64,000 nucleotides of DNA from an uncultured Saprospiraceae bacterium (GTDB taxonomy: Bacteria > Bacteroidota > Bacteroidia > Chitinophagales > Saprospiraceae), in assembly GCA_937980645.1 (NCBI GenBank), contig CALJPQ010000009.1:180018-244017 (forward strand), given 5' to 3'. Of the stretch, positions 52,679 to 61,733 are shown one piece after another. Below the pieces are notes generated by a model that saw nothing but the letters and a program-made list of their open reading frames with translations, was not told the DNA's origin and did no database searches. Made by a program: the position numbers and the translations under genes. How positions within the stretch are numbered: the stretch's first letter is position 1; the number at the start of each line of letters is the position of its first letter.

Positions 52679-54616
52679 CTACTTGATGCCGTGCATCCAG
52701 CGGCTCACCATTGGGCCCAGCAAGAAGAGCAGCACCGCGCAGCCGATGGCGACAAAGCCCAGCCACTGGAAGATGTTCAAACTGAGGCCCAGCGACTGCT
52801 GGCGGAGGCAGGATACAGCCTGACCAGTGAGGCTTTTTTCAGCGATTTCCTTAGCCTCTTCTTTCGATACCGACATCACCTTTTCCGGGTCAGCGTACTT
52901 AGGGTCCGTCGTGAGGAAGGAGATGGTGTCTTTACCTGCCACTAAACGGCCGACGAAGTAGCGCTCGCTGCCGGCCAGCTCATTGGCTTTGCTGATGAAG
53001 CTGGGGCGGATCAGTACCTTTTCTATGGGCATGACTTTGCCTTTGTCGTCTTTCAGCCCATCGCCGTTATCGAGGGCTTGCAGTACAGTTTTGTCCGAGT
53101 AGCAATCCTGGAACTCGGCGCTGGCGATGATGCCTTTTTCATCCACGGCGGTCAGTTTGGCGATGTGCTTGCCGCCCTGGTGAGCGATGGAGGAGGATAG
53201 GAACCAGATGCCCATCATGAAGCCCACAATTTGGGCGGGTGCCAATTTGGTAACCAACGACAGGCCTACGGGCGAGAGCGTCAGCTCGCCCAGCGTGTGC
53301 AGCAGGTAAAGCGTTACTAAGAAAATAGCCGGCACCAGACCTGCCACGGCATTGCCCTTGCCTACATTGAGGGCCAGGAAGCCCAGACCCAGTAGCAGCA
53401 GACCCGCGCTGAACTTGTAAGGCGCCGACGGTTCGCGATTAGCGCGTGCCAGCTGGATCCACATCCACGAGTAAACGGGCGCGAAAATCATGATAAACAG
53501 CGGGTTGACGGCCTGGAAAAAAGTGGTCGTCAGTTCGGCGCCCAGCATGGTCTTGTTCACATTGCGGTCGGTGAAGAGGTTGAGCGCCGAGCCGGCCAGT
53601 TCGAAGAACGTCCAGAACACGGTAGTGAACAGCAGCAGGAGCAGGATAACCCAGATGCGCTGGCGCTGCACGATGTCGTACTTGCCCGATGCATAGAGCA
53701 TGTACACGATGACACCCAGGCCGATGACGGCCAGCAGGATATCCACCACGTCGTCGTTGCGCACCAGCACCCACGAGGCCAGCACTAAGAGGATAGTGCT
53801 GACGTAGGGCACCATGCCGCCGCTGATACCGGCGATGCTTGGCGCATTTTCGGGCGGCAGGCCGATGGGCCGCGGCCAAGTGAGCGGCTGGCCTTCTTCG
53901 TCAAACTCGGTCAGTATCCAGCCTTTTGCCTGTGCCCACAGGAAAATGAGCAGTCCTAGTACCATGCCGATACCAGCGGTGAGGAAGCCGTAGCGCCAGC
54001 CCTCAATCTCGCCGATGGCGCCACAGGTGAGCGGGGTGAGGAAGGCGCCGATGTTGATGCCCATATAGAATATGGTGAATGCTCCATCGCGTCGCGAGTC
54101 GCCAGCACCGTAGAACTTGCCAATCATGGAGGAAATGTTGGGCTTGAAAAAGCCATTACCCACCACCAACAGCGCCAGGCCGATGAAAAAGGTTGTTTTA
54201 TTGTCTAAAAATAGCGTGAACTGACCCGCTGCCATCAGAATAGCCCCCCAGATGATGGCCCGCCGGTATCCCATCATTTTATCGGCAAAGTAGCCACCAA
54301 CGATAGGCGTCAGGTACACTAGGGCGCCATAGGCGGCGTAAATGCCATAGGCTTTGGCATCGTCGAAGGCCAGACCTTTGTTTTTGACCTCCTGAGTAGC
54401 CTTGGCCACCATGTAGAGCACCAAAATGGCCCGCATGCCGTAGTAGCTAAAGCGCTCCCACAGCTCCACCATGAAAAGGGCGAAGAGGACTTTGGGGTGA
54501 ATTTTCCGGTTGGAGAAAATGACGAAGGCGACCCAGATGGCAACGCCTACCCAGGCCAACAGCATAAGTTTGTACGCAGGATGCATAAGAGCAGAGAAGT
54601 TGATAAGGTGTGACAA
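52679..54616 (-). CDS. POT/PTR family proton-coupled peptide transporter
   Basis: 645 residues with about 13-14 membrane helices. The proton-coupling motif ExxERFxYYG is present as VELWERFSYYGMRAILV near residue 50, as is FKPNISSMIGKFYG (the PTR2 family signature region). It imports di- and tripeptides. The insertion near the C-terminus (about 485-600) is a soluble segment (KLTAVDEKGIIASAEFQDCYSD ... TISFLTTDPKYADPEK) that is longer than in E. coli DtpA (about 500 residues) but known in Bacteroidota POT proteins. An ATG at 54586 is an alternative start. Confidence 0.94.
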   Translation of the reverse strand: MSHLINFSALMHPAYKLMLLAWVGVAIWVAFVIFSNRKIHPKVLFALFMVELWERFSYYGMRAILVLYMVAKATQEVKNKGLAFDDAKAYGIYAAYGALVYLTPIVGGYFADKMMGYRRAIIWGAILMAAGQFTLFLDNKTTFFIGLALLVVGNGFFKPNISSMIGKFYGAGDSRRDGAFTIFYMGINIGAFLTPLTCGAIGEIEGWRYGFLTAGIGMVLGLLIFLWAQAKGWILTEFDEEGQPLTWPRPIGLPPENAPSIAGISGGMVPYVSTILLVLASWVLVRNDDVVDILLAVIGLGVIVYMLYASGKYDIVQRQRIWVILLLLLFTTVFWTFFELAGSALNLFTDRNVNKTMLGAELTTTFFQAVNPLFIMIFAPVYSWMWIQLARANREPSAPYKFSAGLLLLGLGFLALNVGKGNAVAGLVPAIFLVTLYLLHTLGELTLSPVGLSLVTKLAPAQIVGFMMGIWFLSSSIAHQGGKHIAKLTAVDEKGIIASAEFQDCYSDKTVLQALDNGDGLKDDKGKVMPIEKVLIRPSFISKANELAGSERYFVGRLVAGKDTISFLTTDPKYADPEKVMSVSKEEAKEIAEKSLTGQAVSCLRQQSLGLSLNIFQWLGFVAIGCAVLLFLLGPMVSRWMHGIK

Positions 54617-54850
54617 TAGTTTTCCGTATGTGCGGCAAAAGTGCGCATTTTTTCATCATGAGCTACGGCTTTCGGGGGCGTGTTCTTCAGACCGGACAGA
54701 TTTTTCACCGCTGACTGGCCGAAATTGCAGAGGTGTTTACCTCAAGCGCTGGTTGCAGAGCGCCGGCCGATCCGAGTGGTCAGTTGAGAATGGCCTTCTA
54801 CATCATCTTTTTTCGCCTTTCGGCACTCCTGCTTGCGCGGTGAAATCTGG

Positions 54851-54875
54851 CCAAACGAGTTTGGTCGTTGCGAGG
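54851..54875 (+). repeat. 25-bp palindrome repeat, single copy
   Basis: Head CCAAACGAGTTTGG, tail TCGTTGCGAGG. The right arm supplies TTTG (54860-54863) 16 bp before the -7 box, so it may serve as the -33 element of the lipoprotein promoter. Confidence 0.8.
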
Positions 54876-54879
54876 CCGC

Positions 54880-54887
54880 TATCTTTG
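54880..54887 (+). promoter_or_regulatory. -7 box TATCTTTG
   Basis: TATCTTTG, 37 bp before the lipoprotein start at 54924. Confidence 0.65.
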
Positions 54888-54923
54888 CTGCCCTTCAGCA
54901 GTACATTTAATCGGCAATCCTTC

Positions 54924-55550
54924 ATGTTTCGCCCAAAATCGGCCTGGATGGTCGGCGCCTACGTGAGCGCCCTTTGCTATGCCCTTGCCTGTGGTTCTTG
55001 TGGAAACGACGCTCCGCCGCCACCGCCGCCGGTACCTATGACTATTGACACTCTCACGGGTGACGTGGCACCACTGCCCAACCCATGGAAAGACAACGGC
55101 TGCGCTCTGGTAACCGACGAAGAAGTCATCGTCCTTTTCCAAATAGACGTCCAGCGCGACGTCTTCAACACCCGCAGCCTGCCCGGCCAGGCCTTCTGTC
55201 TGCGTTACTGGATGAAACCCAACTGGCGCGAAATCGAACGCGCCAACGAACAACCCGGCGCCGAATACCGGGAGTTCAAAAACACCCTCGTCATTCAGGT
55301 CATTGACTACGGCCGCCAGATCATCGCCCGGCAGCAGTTCGACTTGCTGCGCAACCGACAGCGCCAGACCTACGAAACCGACGTCGTCGGCCTAGGCGAC
55401 GACGCCCTCTGGAGCACCTCCACCACCTCCCTCATGGTCAAAAAAGGACACCTCTTGATCAAAATCACCTTAGACTACACCGAGGCCCCCGGTGATAACC
55501 TTCCATACGCCAAACGCATTGCTGAATTGGCCCTCCAAAAAATGCACTAA
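54924..55550 (+). CDS. hypothetical exported (lipo)protein
   Basis: 208 residues. N-terminus MFRPKSAWMVGAYVSALCYALACGSCG, hydrophobic with Cys at the end, followed by a Pro run (PPPPPPVP) typical of a lipoprotein tether; the lipobox (ALAC) is imperfect. The mature domain has mixed alpha-beta character (EEVIVLFQIDVQRDVFNTRSLPG, LVIQVIDYGRQIIARQQFDLLRNRQRQTYE). No family recognised. The promoter fixes the start, although the frame is open from 54510. ligA begins 35 bp after the stop and may be read from the same promoter. Confidence 0.7.
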   Translation: MFRPKSAWMVGAYVSALCYALACGSCGNDAPPPPPPVPMTIDTLTGDVAPLPNPWKDNGCALVTDEEVIVLFQIDVQRDVFNTRSLPGQAFCLRYWMKPNWREIERANEQPGAEYREFKNTLVIQVIDYGRQIIARQQFDLLRNRQRQTYETDVVGLGDDALWSTSTTSLMVKKGHLLIKITLDYTEAPGDNLPYAKRIAELALQKMH

Positions 55551-55584
55551 AACCAGACCTTTGGCCCAATCGCTGCAAATCGCC

Positions 55585-57732
55585 ATGTACACCGCAGAAG
55601 CCCAACGGGCCTTATACGAACTCTCCAAAGTCCTGCTTTATACTCCGCAGGGCGCTCCATCGGACGAAACTGCCGCCGAACGCATCGAAAACCTGCGCAG
55701 TGTCATCCGATACCATGAATGGCGCTACTACGCCCTCAACGACCCTGTCATCAGCGACTTCGAGTACGACCAGCTGTACAAGCAACTTGAAGCTTTAGAG
55801 CGCCAACACCCGGAGCTCATCACGCCCGACTCACCCACTCAGCGCGTATCGTCTGACCTCATCGAAGAAATCAACCAGGTAGCACACCTGACGCCCATGC
55901 TGTCGTTGGACAACTCCTACGACGCCCGCGACCTGCTGGACTTCGACACATCGGTCAAAAAATTAGCCGCTCTGCCGCCCGACAGCGTCGTCGAGTACGC
56001 CGTAGAGCCCAAATTCGACGGCGGCACCATCGCCTTAGTATATGAAAATGACCGCCTCACGCGCGCCGCCACCCGCGGCAATGGTCTGGTGGGCGATGAA
56101 ATAACGGCCAACATCCGCACGGTGCGCTCGGTACCATTGCAGGCGCCCTTTTCGCAATACGGCATTGCCAAAGCCGAACTGCGCGGCGAGGCCATCATCC
56201 GAAAAGACGTTTTTGAAAAAATCAACGCCGCCCGGCAGGCCGCGGGCGAAAGCCTGTTTGCCAACCCGCGCAACGCCGCTACCGGCGGCCTGCGCATGAA
56301 AGACCCTAAAGAAGCCGCCTCACGCGGGCTGGAAGCCTTCGTCTATCAATTGGCCTATGCTGCTGATGCCCAGGGGCAGAGCGTTCTGGAGCACATTCCG
56401 ACCCACACCGACGCGCTGAACATGCTTGAGCAGTTGGGCTTCAAAGCTCCCTCCACTCAGCCAGGCCCCACTGACCTGCCTGAACGCCGCCTGTGCCGCG
56501 GCATCGAGGAAGTCATCGCCTTTTGTGAAGCCTGGCAGGAACAACGCGACGCCTACCCCTACGAAATTGATGGCATGGTCGTCAAAGTCAATGCCTTAGA
56601 CCTGCAAGAGCGCTGCGGCTCCACGGCCCACCACCCGCGTTGGGCCGTGGCGTTCAAATTCAAAGCCCGACAGGCCACCACCCGCCTACGCGACGTCGAG
56701 TTTCAGGTCGGCAAAACCGGCGCCGTAACGCCTGTGGCCAAGTTGGAACCCGTGCAACTGGCCGGCGTAACCATTCAGAACGTCAGCCTGCACAACGAAG
56801 ATTTTATCCGCAGCAAAGACATCCGCATCGGCGACTACGTGCTGGTCGAACGCGCCGGCGACGTCATTCCTTACATCGTCAAGGCGCTCGACCACCTGCG
56901 CGACGGCTCCGAGCGGCCCATCGAATACCCCCGAAATTGCCCCGTGTGCCACAGCCCACTGGTCAAACCCGAAGACGAAGCCATATGGCGCTGCGAAAAC
57001 GCCAACTGTGAGGCTCAGATCCTCCAGCGCATGATTTTCCACGCTTCCAAACATGCCATGGACATCGAGGGCCTGGGCGAAAGCACCATCACCCGATTTT
57101 ACCAACTGGGCTGGCTGCGCTCCATTACCGACATTTACCGCTTAGACTATGACAAAATTGCCCAATTGGAGGGCTTCGGCGAAAAATCAGCCGCCAACCT
57201 GCGCAAAGCCATTGAAAAAGCCAAACAAAACCCCATCCACCGACTGCTGCACAGTCTGAGCATCCATCACTTGGGCCAGAAATCCTCCAAACTGCTGGCC
57301 GCCCAGGTCGAACACGTGCTCGAACTGGCCAACTGGGACTTAGAACGCTACCAACAAATCAAGGACATTGGCCCCGTGTTGGCCCAAAACATCTACAACT
57401 TCTTCCACAACCCGCACAACCTGGAGATGCTGCGGACGATGGAAACTCTCGGCGTCAACCTGCGCCAGACGCCCGAAGACCGACGCCCGGCCAGTGCCGC
57501 CGAAGGGCCGCTCGTGGGTAAAACCATCCTCTTTACCGGCACGCTTTCCACCCTCACGCGCGAACAGGCCGAAGCCCGCGCCGCCGCCGCCGGCGCCACC
57601 ATCGCCAGCGGCGTCAGCAAAAACCTCAACATCTTGGTCGTGGGCGAAAAAGCCGGCAGCAAGCTGCGCAAAGCCCAGGAACTGGGCACCGTAGAAATCT
57701 GGACAGAGGCGGAGTTCCTGGAGCGCATCTAA
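55585..57732 (+). CDS. ligA: NAD-dependent DNA ligase LigA
   Basis: 715 residues. Seals nicks in replication and repair. Domain Ia (about 15-80), adenylation domain with the AMP-accepting Lys143 in VEPKFDGGTIALVYEN, OB fold, four-Cys zinc finger (CPVCHSPL ... CENANCEA), helix-hairpin-helix region (QLEGFGEKSAANLRKAIE) and C-terminal BRCT domain (GPLVGKTILFTGTLSTLTRE ... EFLERI). The start MYTAEAQRALYEL is chosen; an ATG 31 codons upstream lies in the lipoprotein gene. Length is normal for the family with a slightly long N-terminus. Confidence 0.96.
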   Translation: MYTAEAQRALYELSKVLLYTPQGAPSDETAAERIENLRSVIRYHEWRYYALNDPVISDFEYDQLYKQLEALERQHPELITPDSPTQRVSSDLIEEINQVAHLTPMLSLDNSYDARDLLDFDTSVKKLAALPPDSVVEYAVEPKFDGGTIALVYENDRLTRAATRGNGLVGDEITANIRTVRSVPLQAPFSQYGIAKAELRGEAIIRKDVFEKINAARQAAGESLFANPRNAATGGLRMKDPKEAASRGLEAFVYQLAYAADAQGQSVLEHIPTHTDALNMLEQLGFKAPSTQPGPTDLPERRLCRGIEEVIAFCEAWQEQRDAYPYEIDGMVVKVNALDLQERCGSTAHHPRWAVAFKFKARQATTRLRDVEFQVGKTGAVTPVAKLEPVQLAGVTIQNVSLHNEDFIRSKDIRIGDYVLVERAGDVIPYIVKALDHLRDGSERPIEYPRNCPVCHSPLVKPEDEAIWRCENANCEAQILQRMIFHASKHAMDIEGLGESTITRFYQLGWLRSITDIYRLDYDKIAQLEGFGEKSAANLRKAIEKAKQNPIHRLLHSLSIHHLGQKSSKLLAAQVEHVLELANWDLERYQQIKDIGPVLAQNIYNFFHNPHNLEMLRTMETLGVNLRQTPEDRRPASAAEGPLVGKTILFTGTLSTLTREQAEARAAAAGATIASGVSKNLNILVVGEKAGSKLRKAQELGTVEIWTEAEFLERI

Positions 57733-57791
57733 GCGGCCAACGATGGCCCATGCGCTGGTAGGCCGGGCGGGTGCAGTCCCTGCCAACGCGC

Positions 57792-57799
57792 TAACTTTG
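57792..57799 (+). promoter_or_regulatory. -7 box TAACTTTG for mutS
   Basis: TAACTTTG, 42 bp before the mutS start. Confidence 0.55.
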
Positions 57800-57840
57800 C
57801 CGACCAATCCGAACACCCAATTCCTGTCCGCATTGCGCAT

Positions 57841-60561
57841 ATGGCTCGTCCTTCCAAAAATAAAGACTCCTCCAAAGCGTCGGCTACTACGCCGCTCATG
57901 GCCCAGTATGCTGCGGTGAAGGCACAACACCCCGACGCCATTTTGCTGTTTCGGATGGGCGACTTTTACGAGACGTTTGGCGAAGACGCCATCAAAACCG
58001 CCAACACGCTGGGCATCACCCTGACCAACCGCAACAACGGCGGCTCCGACATCGAATTGGCCGGCTTTCCGCACCACGCCTTGGAAATGTACCTGCCCCG
58101 TTTGGTGCGTGCCGGCTATCGCGTAGCCATTTGTGAGCAAATGGAAAAGCCCATACCGGGCAAAGTGGTGCGCCGCTCCGTGACGGAAATTGTTACCCCG
58201 GGTGTTACGCTGAGCGATGCTTTGCTCGAAAACCGACAGAACAACTACCTGGCTGTCATCGCTTTTGGCAAAAACGACCACTATGGGTTGGCTTTCTTAG
58301 ACATCAGCACTGGCGAATTTTTCGCCTGCGAAGGCAATGCCAATGTGGTGGACAAATTGCTCCAGAGCTTCCGGCCCGCCGAAGTGGTGCTGCCTAAAAG
58401 CCGGCAGAAAGAGTTTACGGCCTACTTTGGCGATAGGTTTTACACCTACACATTGGAGGACTGGATTTTCACCGCCTCCTTCGGGCGTGAGAAGCTGCTG
58501 TTACATTTCCAGAGCGCCAGCCTGAAAGGCTTTGGCATTGAAGAACTCGAGCTGGCCCAGGCCGCAGCGGGTGCAGCCCTACACTATCTGGCCGCCACAG
58601 AAAACACCCGCCTGGCACACATCCGCCAGATAAGCCGCCTGCAAACGGACGCCTACGTCTGGCTCGACCGCTTCACCATCCGAAACTTAGAGCTCGTACA
58701 GCCCAATCATGAGTCCGGTGTGTCGCTTCTACAGGTACTCGACCACACTATCACCCCCATGGGCGCGCGCCTGCTTAAAAAGTGGGTGCTGCTGCCGCTG
58801 ACGAACCTGCAGCAAATCCGAGAGCGGCACGACGCCGTCGAATTCCTGTTGCAACACCGTTCGCTGGCCCGGCAATTGGAAGGACACCTGCGCCAGATAG
58901 GCGATATTGAACGCCTCGTAGCCAAAGCTTCGGTGGGCAAAATCAACCCTCGCGAGCTCCTCCAGTTGCGGCGCGCTCTGGTCGCCTTAGACGCCGTCAA
59001 ACGCCTGTTGCAGCCCGCCAGCGCACCCGCAGAAGATATTTCGGCTGAAGACTACGCCGTACAACAGGCACTCGCTTCGCCCTTAGGCGCTGGCTTGCGC
59101 CGCCTGGGCGAAGCGCTTAACCCCTGCACCGGCCTGCGCGAACGCATCGGCGCCACCATACACCCCGAAGCACCCGTAGATGTGCGCAAAGGCGGCGCTA
59201 TTGCCGACGGCGCCCACCCCCAATTGGATGAACTGCGCCACATCGTGCACGACATCCGCGAACTGCTCCTCAACATCCAACAGCGCGAAGCCGAACGCAC
59301 CGGCATCCCCAGCCTCAAAGTGGGCTTCAACAACGTCTTCGGCTACTACTTAGAAGTTACCTCCAAATGGGCCGACCGCGCACCCGCCGACTGGGTGCGT
59401 AAGCAAACTACTGCTAACAGCGAGCGCTACATCACTCCCGAACTCAAAGAATTAGAAACCAAAATCCTCGGCGCCGAAGAGCGCATCCTCGAACTCGAAG
59501 AGCAAATCTTCCGAGGCCTGATCCACGAGAGCGCCGACTACATCGGCCCCATTCAGCAAAATGCCCAGGTCATTGCCCGCTTAGACTGCCTTCTCTCTTT
59601 TTCCGCCGTTGCCGAAAAATACCACTACACCCGCCCTGAATTAGACGACTCTTTGGTCATTGACATCAAAGCCGGACGCCACCCCGTCATCGAGACACAA
59701 CTGCCCTTAGGCGAAACCTATGTGCCTAATGACGTCTTCTTAGACAGCGACTCGATGCAAATCCTGCTCATCACCGGCCCCAACATGGCCGGCAAATCGG
59801 CCTTACTGCGCCAGACAGCACTCATTGTACTGCTGGCCCAAATGGGTTGCTTCGTACCGGCCCAATCAGCGCGCATCGGTCTGGTGGACAAGGTGTTCAC
59901 CCGCGTGGGTGCCAGCGACAACATCAGCAGTGGTGAAAGCACCTTCATGGTCGAAATGAACGAAACGGCGCTCATCATGAACAACATCAGCGACCGCTCG
60001 CTCATCCTGCTCGATGAAATCGGACGCGGTACCAGCACTTACGACGGCATCTCCATTGCCTGGAGCATCGCCGAATACCTGCACGACAACGGCCGCGCGC
60101 GCCCTAAAACGCTCTTCGCCACCCACTACCACGAACTCAACGAACTGGCCGAACGCCACGAACGCATCCACAACTTTCACATCAGTACGCGCGAAGTAGG
60201 CCACAAGGTCATCTTCCTGCGAAAACTCACCCCCGGCGGAACCAACCATTCCTTCGGCATCCACGTGGCCCGCATGGCCGGCATGCCTGCCGAGATTGTT
60301 GAGCGCTCACAGGAAATCCTGCGCACTCTGGAAGCTGACGGTAGCCGCCTGAGCGCTGAAACCCCCTCCCTGCCTAAGCCCGAAGCGGTCAAAGAGCGCG
60401 TGCGCCAGGTGCAACCCCGCCTGCAAATGCAAATCTTCGACGCCGACGAATATACGCGCAAAATCCGCGAAGAACTGCTCGCCTTAGACCTCAACTCCAT
60501 GACACCCATAGATGCCCTGTGGAAACTCAACGAACTGCGCAAAATCGCAGAAAAAAAATAG
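57841..60561 (+). CDS. mutS: DNA mismatch repair protein MutS
   Basis: 906 residues. Recognises base mismatches and hands over to MutL. The mismatch-binding domain begins with FRMGDFYETFGEDA (the conserved Phe-x-Glu: FYE). The Walker A motif is ITGPNMAGKSALLRQ (GPNMAGKS at 646-653), with EIGRGTSTYDG and FATHYHEL typical of MutS1, and a C-terminal helical clamp segment. The gene follows ligA by 108 bp but has its own -7 box. Confidence 0.97.
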   Translation: MARPSKNKDSSKASATTPLMAQYAAVKAQHPDAILLFRMGDFYETFGEDAIKTANTLGITLTNRNNGGSDIELAGFPHHALEMYLPRLVRAGYRVAICEQMEKPIPGKVVRRSVTEIVTPGVTLSDALLENRQNNYLAVIAFGKNDHYGLAFLDISTGEFFACEGNANVVDKLLQSFRPAEVVLPKSRQKEFTAYFGDRFYTYTLEDWIFTASFGREKLLLHFQSASLKGFGIEELELAQAAAGAALHYLAATENTRLAHIRQISRLQTDAYVWLDRFTIRNLELVQPNHESGVSLLQVLDHTITPMGARLLKKWVLLPLTNLQQIRERHDAVEFLLQHRSLARQLEGHLRQIGDIERLVAKASVGKINPRELLQLRRALVALDAVKRLLQPASAPAEDISAEDYAVQQALASPLGAGLRRLGEALNPCTGLRERIGATIHPEAPVDVRKGGAIADGAHPQLDELRHIVHDIRELLLNIQQREAERTGIPSLKVGFNNVFGYYLEVTSKWADRAPADWVRKQTTANSERYITPELKELETKILGAEERILELEEQIFRGLIHESADYIGPIQQNAQVIARLDCLLSFSAVAEKYHYTRPELDDSLVIDIKAGRHPVIETQLPLGETYVPNDVFLDSDSMQILLITGPNMAGKSALLRQTALIVLLAQMGCFVPAQSARIGLVDKVFTRVGASDNISSGESTFMVEMNETALIMNNISDRSLILLDEIGRGTSTYDGISIAWSIAEYLHDNGRARPKTLFATHYHELNELAERHERIHNFHISTREVGHKVIFLRKLTPGGTNHSFGIHVARMAGMPAEIVERSQEILRTLEADGSRLSAETPSLPKPEAVKERVRQVQPRLQMQIFDADEYTRKIREELLALDLNSMTPIDALWKLNELRKIAEKK

Positions 60562-60696
60562 GTGTACCGGCGCGCACCCTGCTGTTGCCCGCCCACCTCT
60601 TCCCTCATTAAAACAGCCGCCGAGCGGTTGGTAATGGCGCGCTATCTTCGCTGCCGGATTTCATCTCCTTAACCACACTCACCTTCAAAACAAGAC

Positions 60697-61290
60697 ATGG
60701 CAACTTTTCGCAAATGGCTCCCGCTGGTGTTTATCGGCTTAGTCCTCGTACTGGGCTTCAACATGTGCAGTACCTATAATGCTTTAGTGCAGAAAGACGA
60801 GCAGGTGCGCAAAGCCTGGTCGCAGGTGGAAAACCAGTACCAGCGCCGCATGGACCTCATTCCGAACCTGGTGGAGACCGTCAAAGGCTACGCCGACTTT
60901 GAGAAATCCACCCTTCAGGCGGTGGTAGAAGCGCGCGCCAACGCTACGCGCGTAACCATTCAGGCCGATGAGCTCACACCCGAAAACCTGCAGCGCTACG
61001 AGCAGGCACAGGGCGCCCTCAGCTCGGCTTTGGGCCGCCTGCTGGCTGTAGCCGAAAACTACCCCAACCTGAAGGCCAACGAAAACTTCTTGAGCCTGCA
61101 GAACCAGCTGGAGGGCACCGAAAATCGCATTGCCGTCGAGCGCAAGAACTTCAACGAAGTCGTAGGCCAGTACAACAGCTACGTGCGGCGTTTCCCTACC
61201 AACCTGTACGCCGGCATGATGGGCTTTTCACAAAAGGCCTACTTCCAGTCCACACCAGGCGCTGAACGGGCACCGCAGGTCAAATTCTGA
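60697..61290 (+). CDS. LemA family membrane protein
   Basis: 197 residues. One N-terminal membrane helix (LPLVFIGLVLVLGFNMCSTYN), then the LemA helical bundle: LVQKDEQVRKAWSQVENQYQRRMDLIPNLVETVKGYA and AVERKNFNEVVGQYNSYVRRFP. Function not settled. It is the first gene of a LemA-TPM-TPM set, 8 bp before the next start, an arrangement found in many bacteria. A near-consensus TATCTTCG lies about 50 bp upstream. Confidence 0.94.
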   Translation: MATFRKWLPLVFIGLVLVLGFNMCSTYNALVQKDEQVRKAWSQVENQYQRRMDLIPNLVETVKGYADFEKSTLQAVVEARANATRVTIQADELTPENLQRYEQAQGALSSALGRLLAVAENYPNLKANENFLSLQNQLEGTENRIAVERKNFNEVVGQYNSYVRRFPTNLYAGMMGFSQKAYFQSTPGAERAPQVKF

Positions 61291-61298
61291 CGCCGCCC

Positions 61299-61733
61299 AT
61301 GCTGTTTACTCCCGAGCAGGAAGCCCGCATTGTAGCGGCCATTCGCGCTGCCGAGCGGCGCACCAGTGGTGAAATACGCCTCTTCGTAGAAGACTTTTGC
61401 GACCGCGACTACCCGGTGGAGCGCGCTGCCGAAATTTTTCAGCTCTTTGGCATGTACAACACTCGCCAGCGCAATGCCGTGCTGCTGTACATCGCCGAAA
61501 AGTCGCACCACTTTGCCATTTGGGGCGATGTGGGCATCCACGAGCGCGTCGGCTACGCCTTTTGGGAAGCCGAAAAGCAACTCCTCCAACAGCACCTGAG
61601 CCAGGGCGACGCCTGCGAAGGTGTGTGCCGCGTCATCGAGCAAATTGGCGAAAAACTGCGGGAACACTTTCCCGCCGACCCACAGGGCAACGATAATGAA
61701 CTTCCTGACGACATCATCTACGGCGGGCGATAG
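61299..61733 (+). CDS. TPM domain protein (cytosolic)
   Basis: 144 residues, a TPM (TLP18.3/Psb32/MOLO-1) domain without a signal peptide: LFTPEQEARIVAAIRAAERRTSGEIRLFVED, LFGMYNTRQRNAVLLYIAEKSHHFAIWGDVGIH. Acts with the LemA and the exported TPM protein by gene order. The next gene starts inside its last 38 bp. Confidence 0.9.
   Translation: MLFTPEQEARIVAAIRAAERRTSGEIRLFVEDFCDRDYPVERAAEIFQLFGMYNTRQRNAVLLYIAEKSHHFAIWGDVGIHERVGYAFWEAEKQLLQQHLSQGDACEGVCRVIEQIGEKLREHFPADPQGNDNELPDDIIYGGR

Larger units (their letters stand above)
54617..54923. other. intergenic region, peptide transporter to lipoprotein
   Basis: 307 bp between divergent genes. It contains the 25-bp palindrome repeat (54851-54875) and the -7 box at 54880-54887 for the rightward gene. 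No box was seen for the leftward transporter gene. Nothing else was recognised. Confidence 0.6.

Noticed and set aside
57340..58281. A 313-codon minus-strand frame across ligA and mutS
   Set aside because: Antisense to the LigA BRCT domain and MutS N-terminus, both clearly coding.
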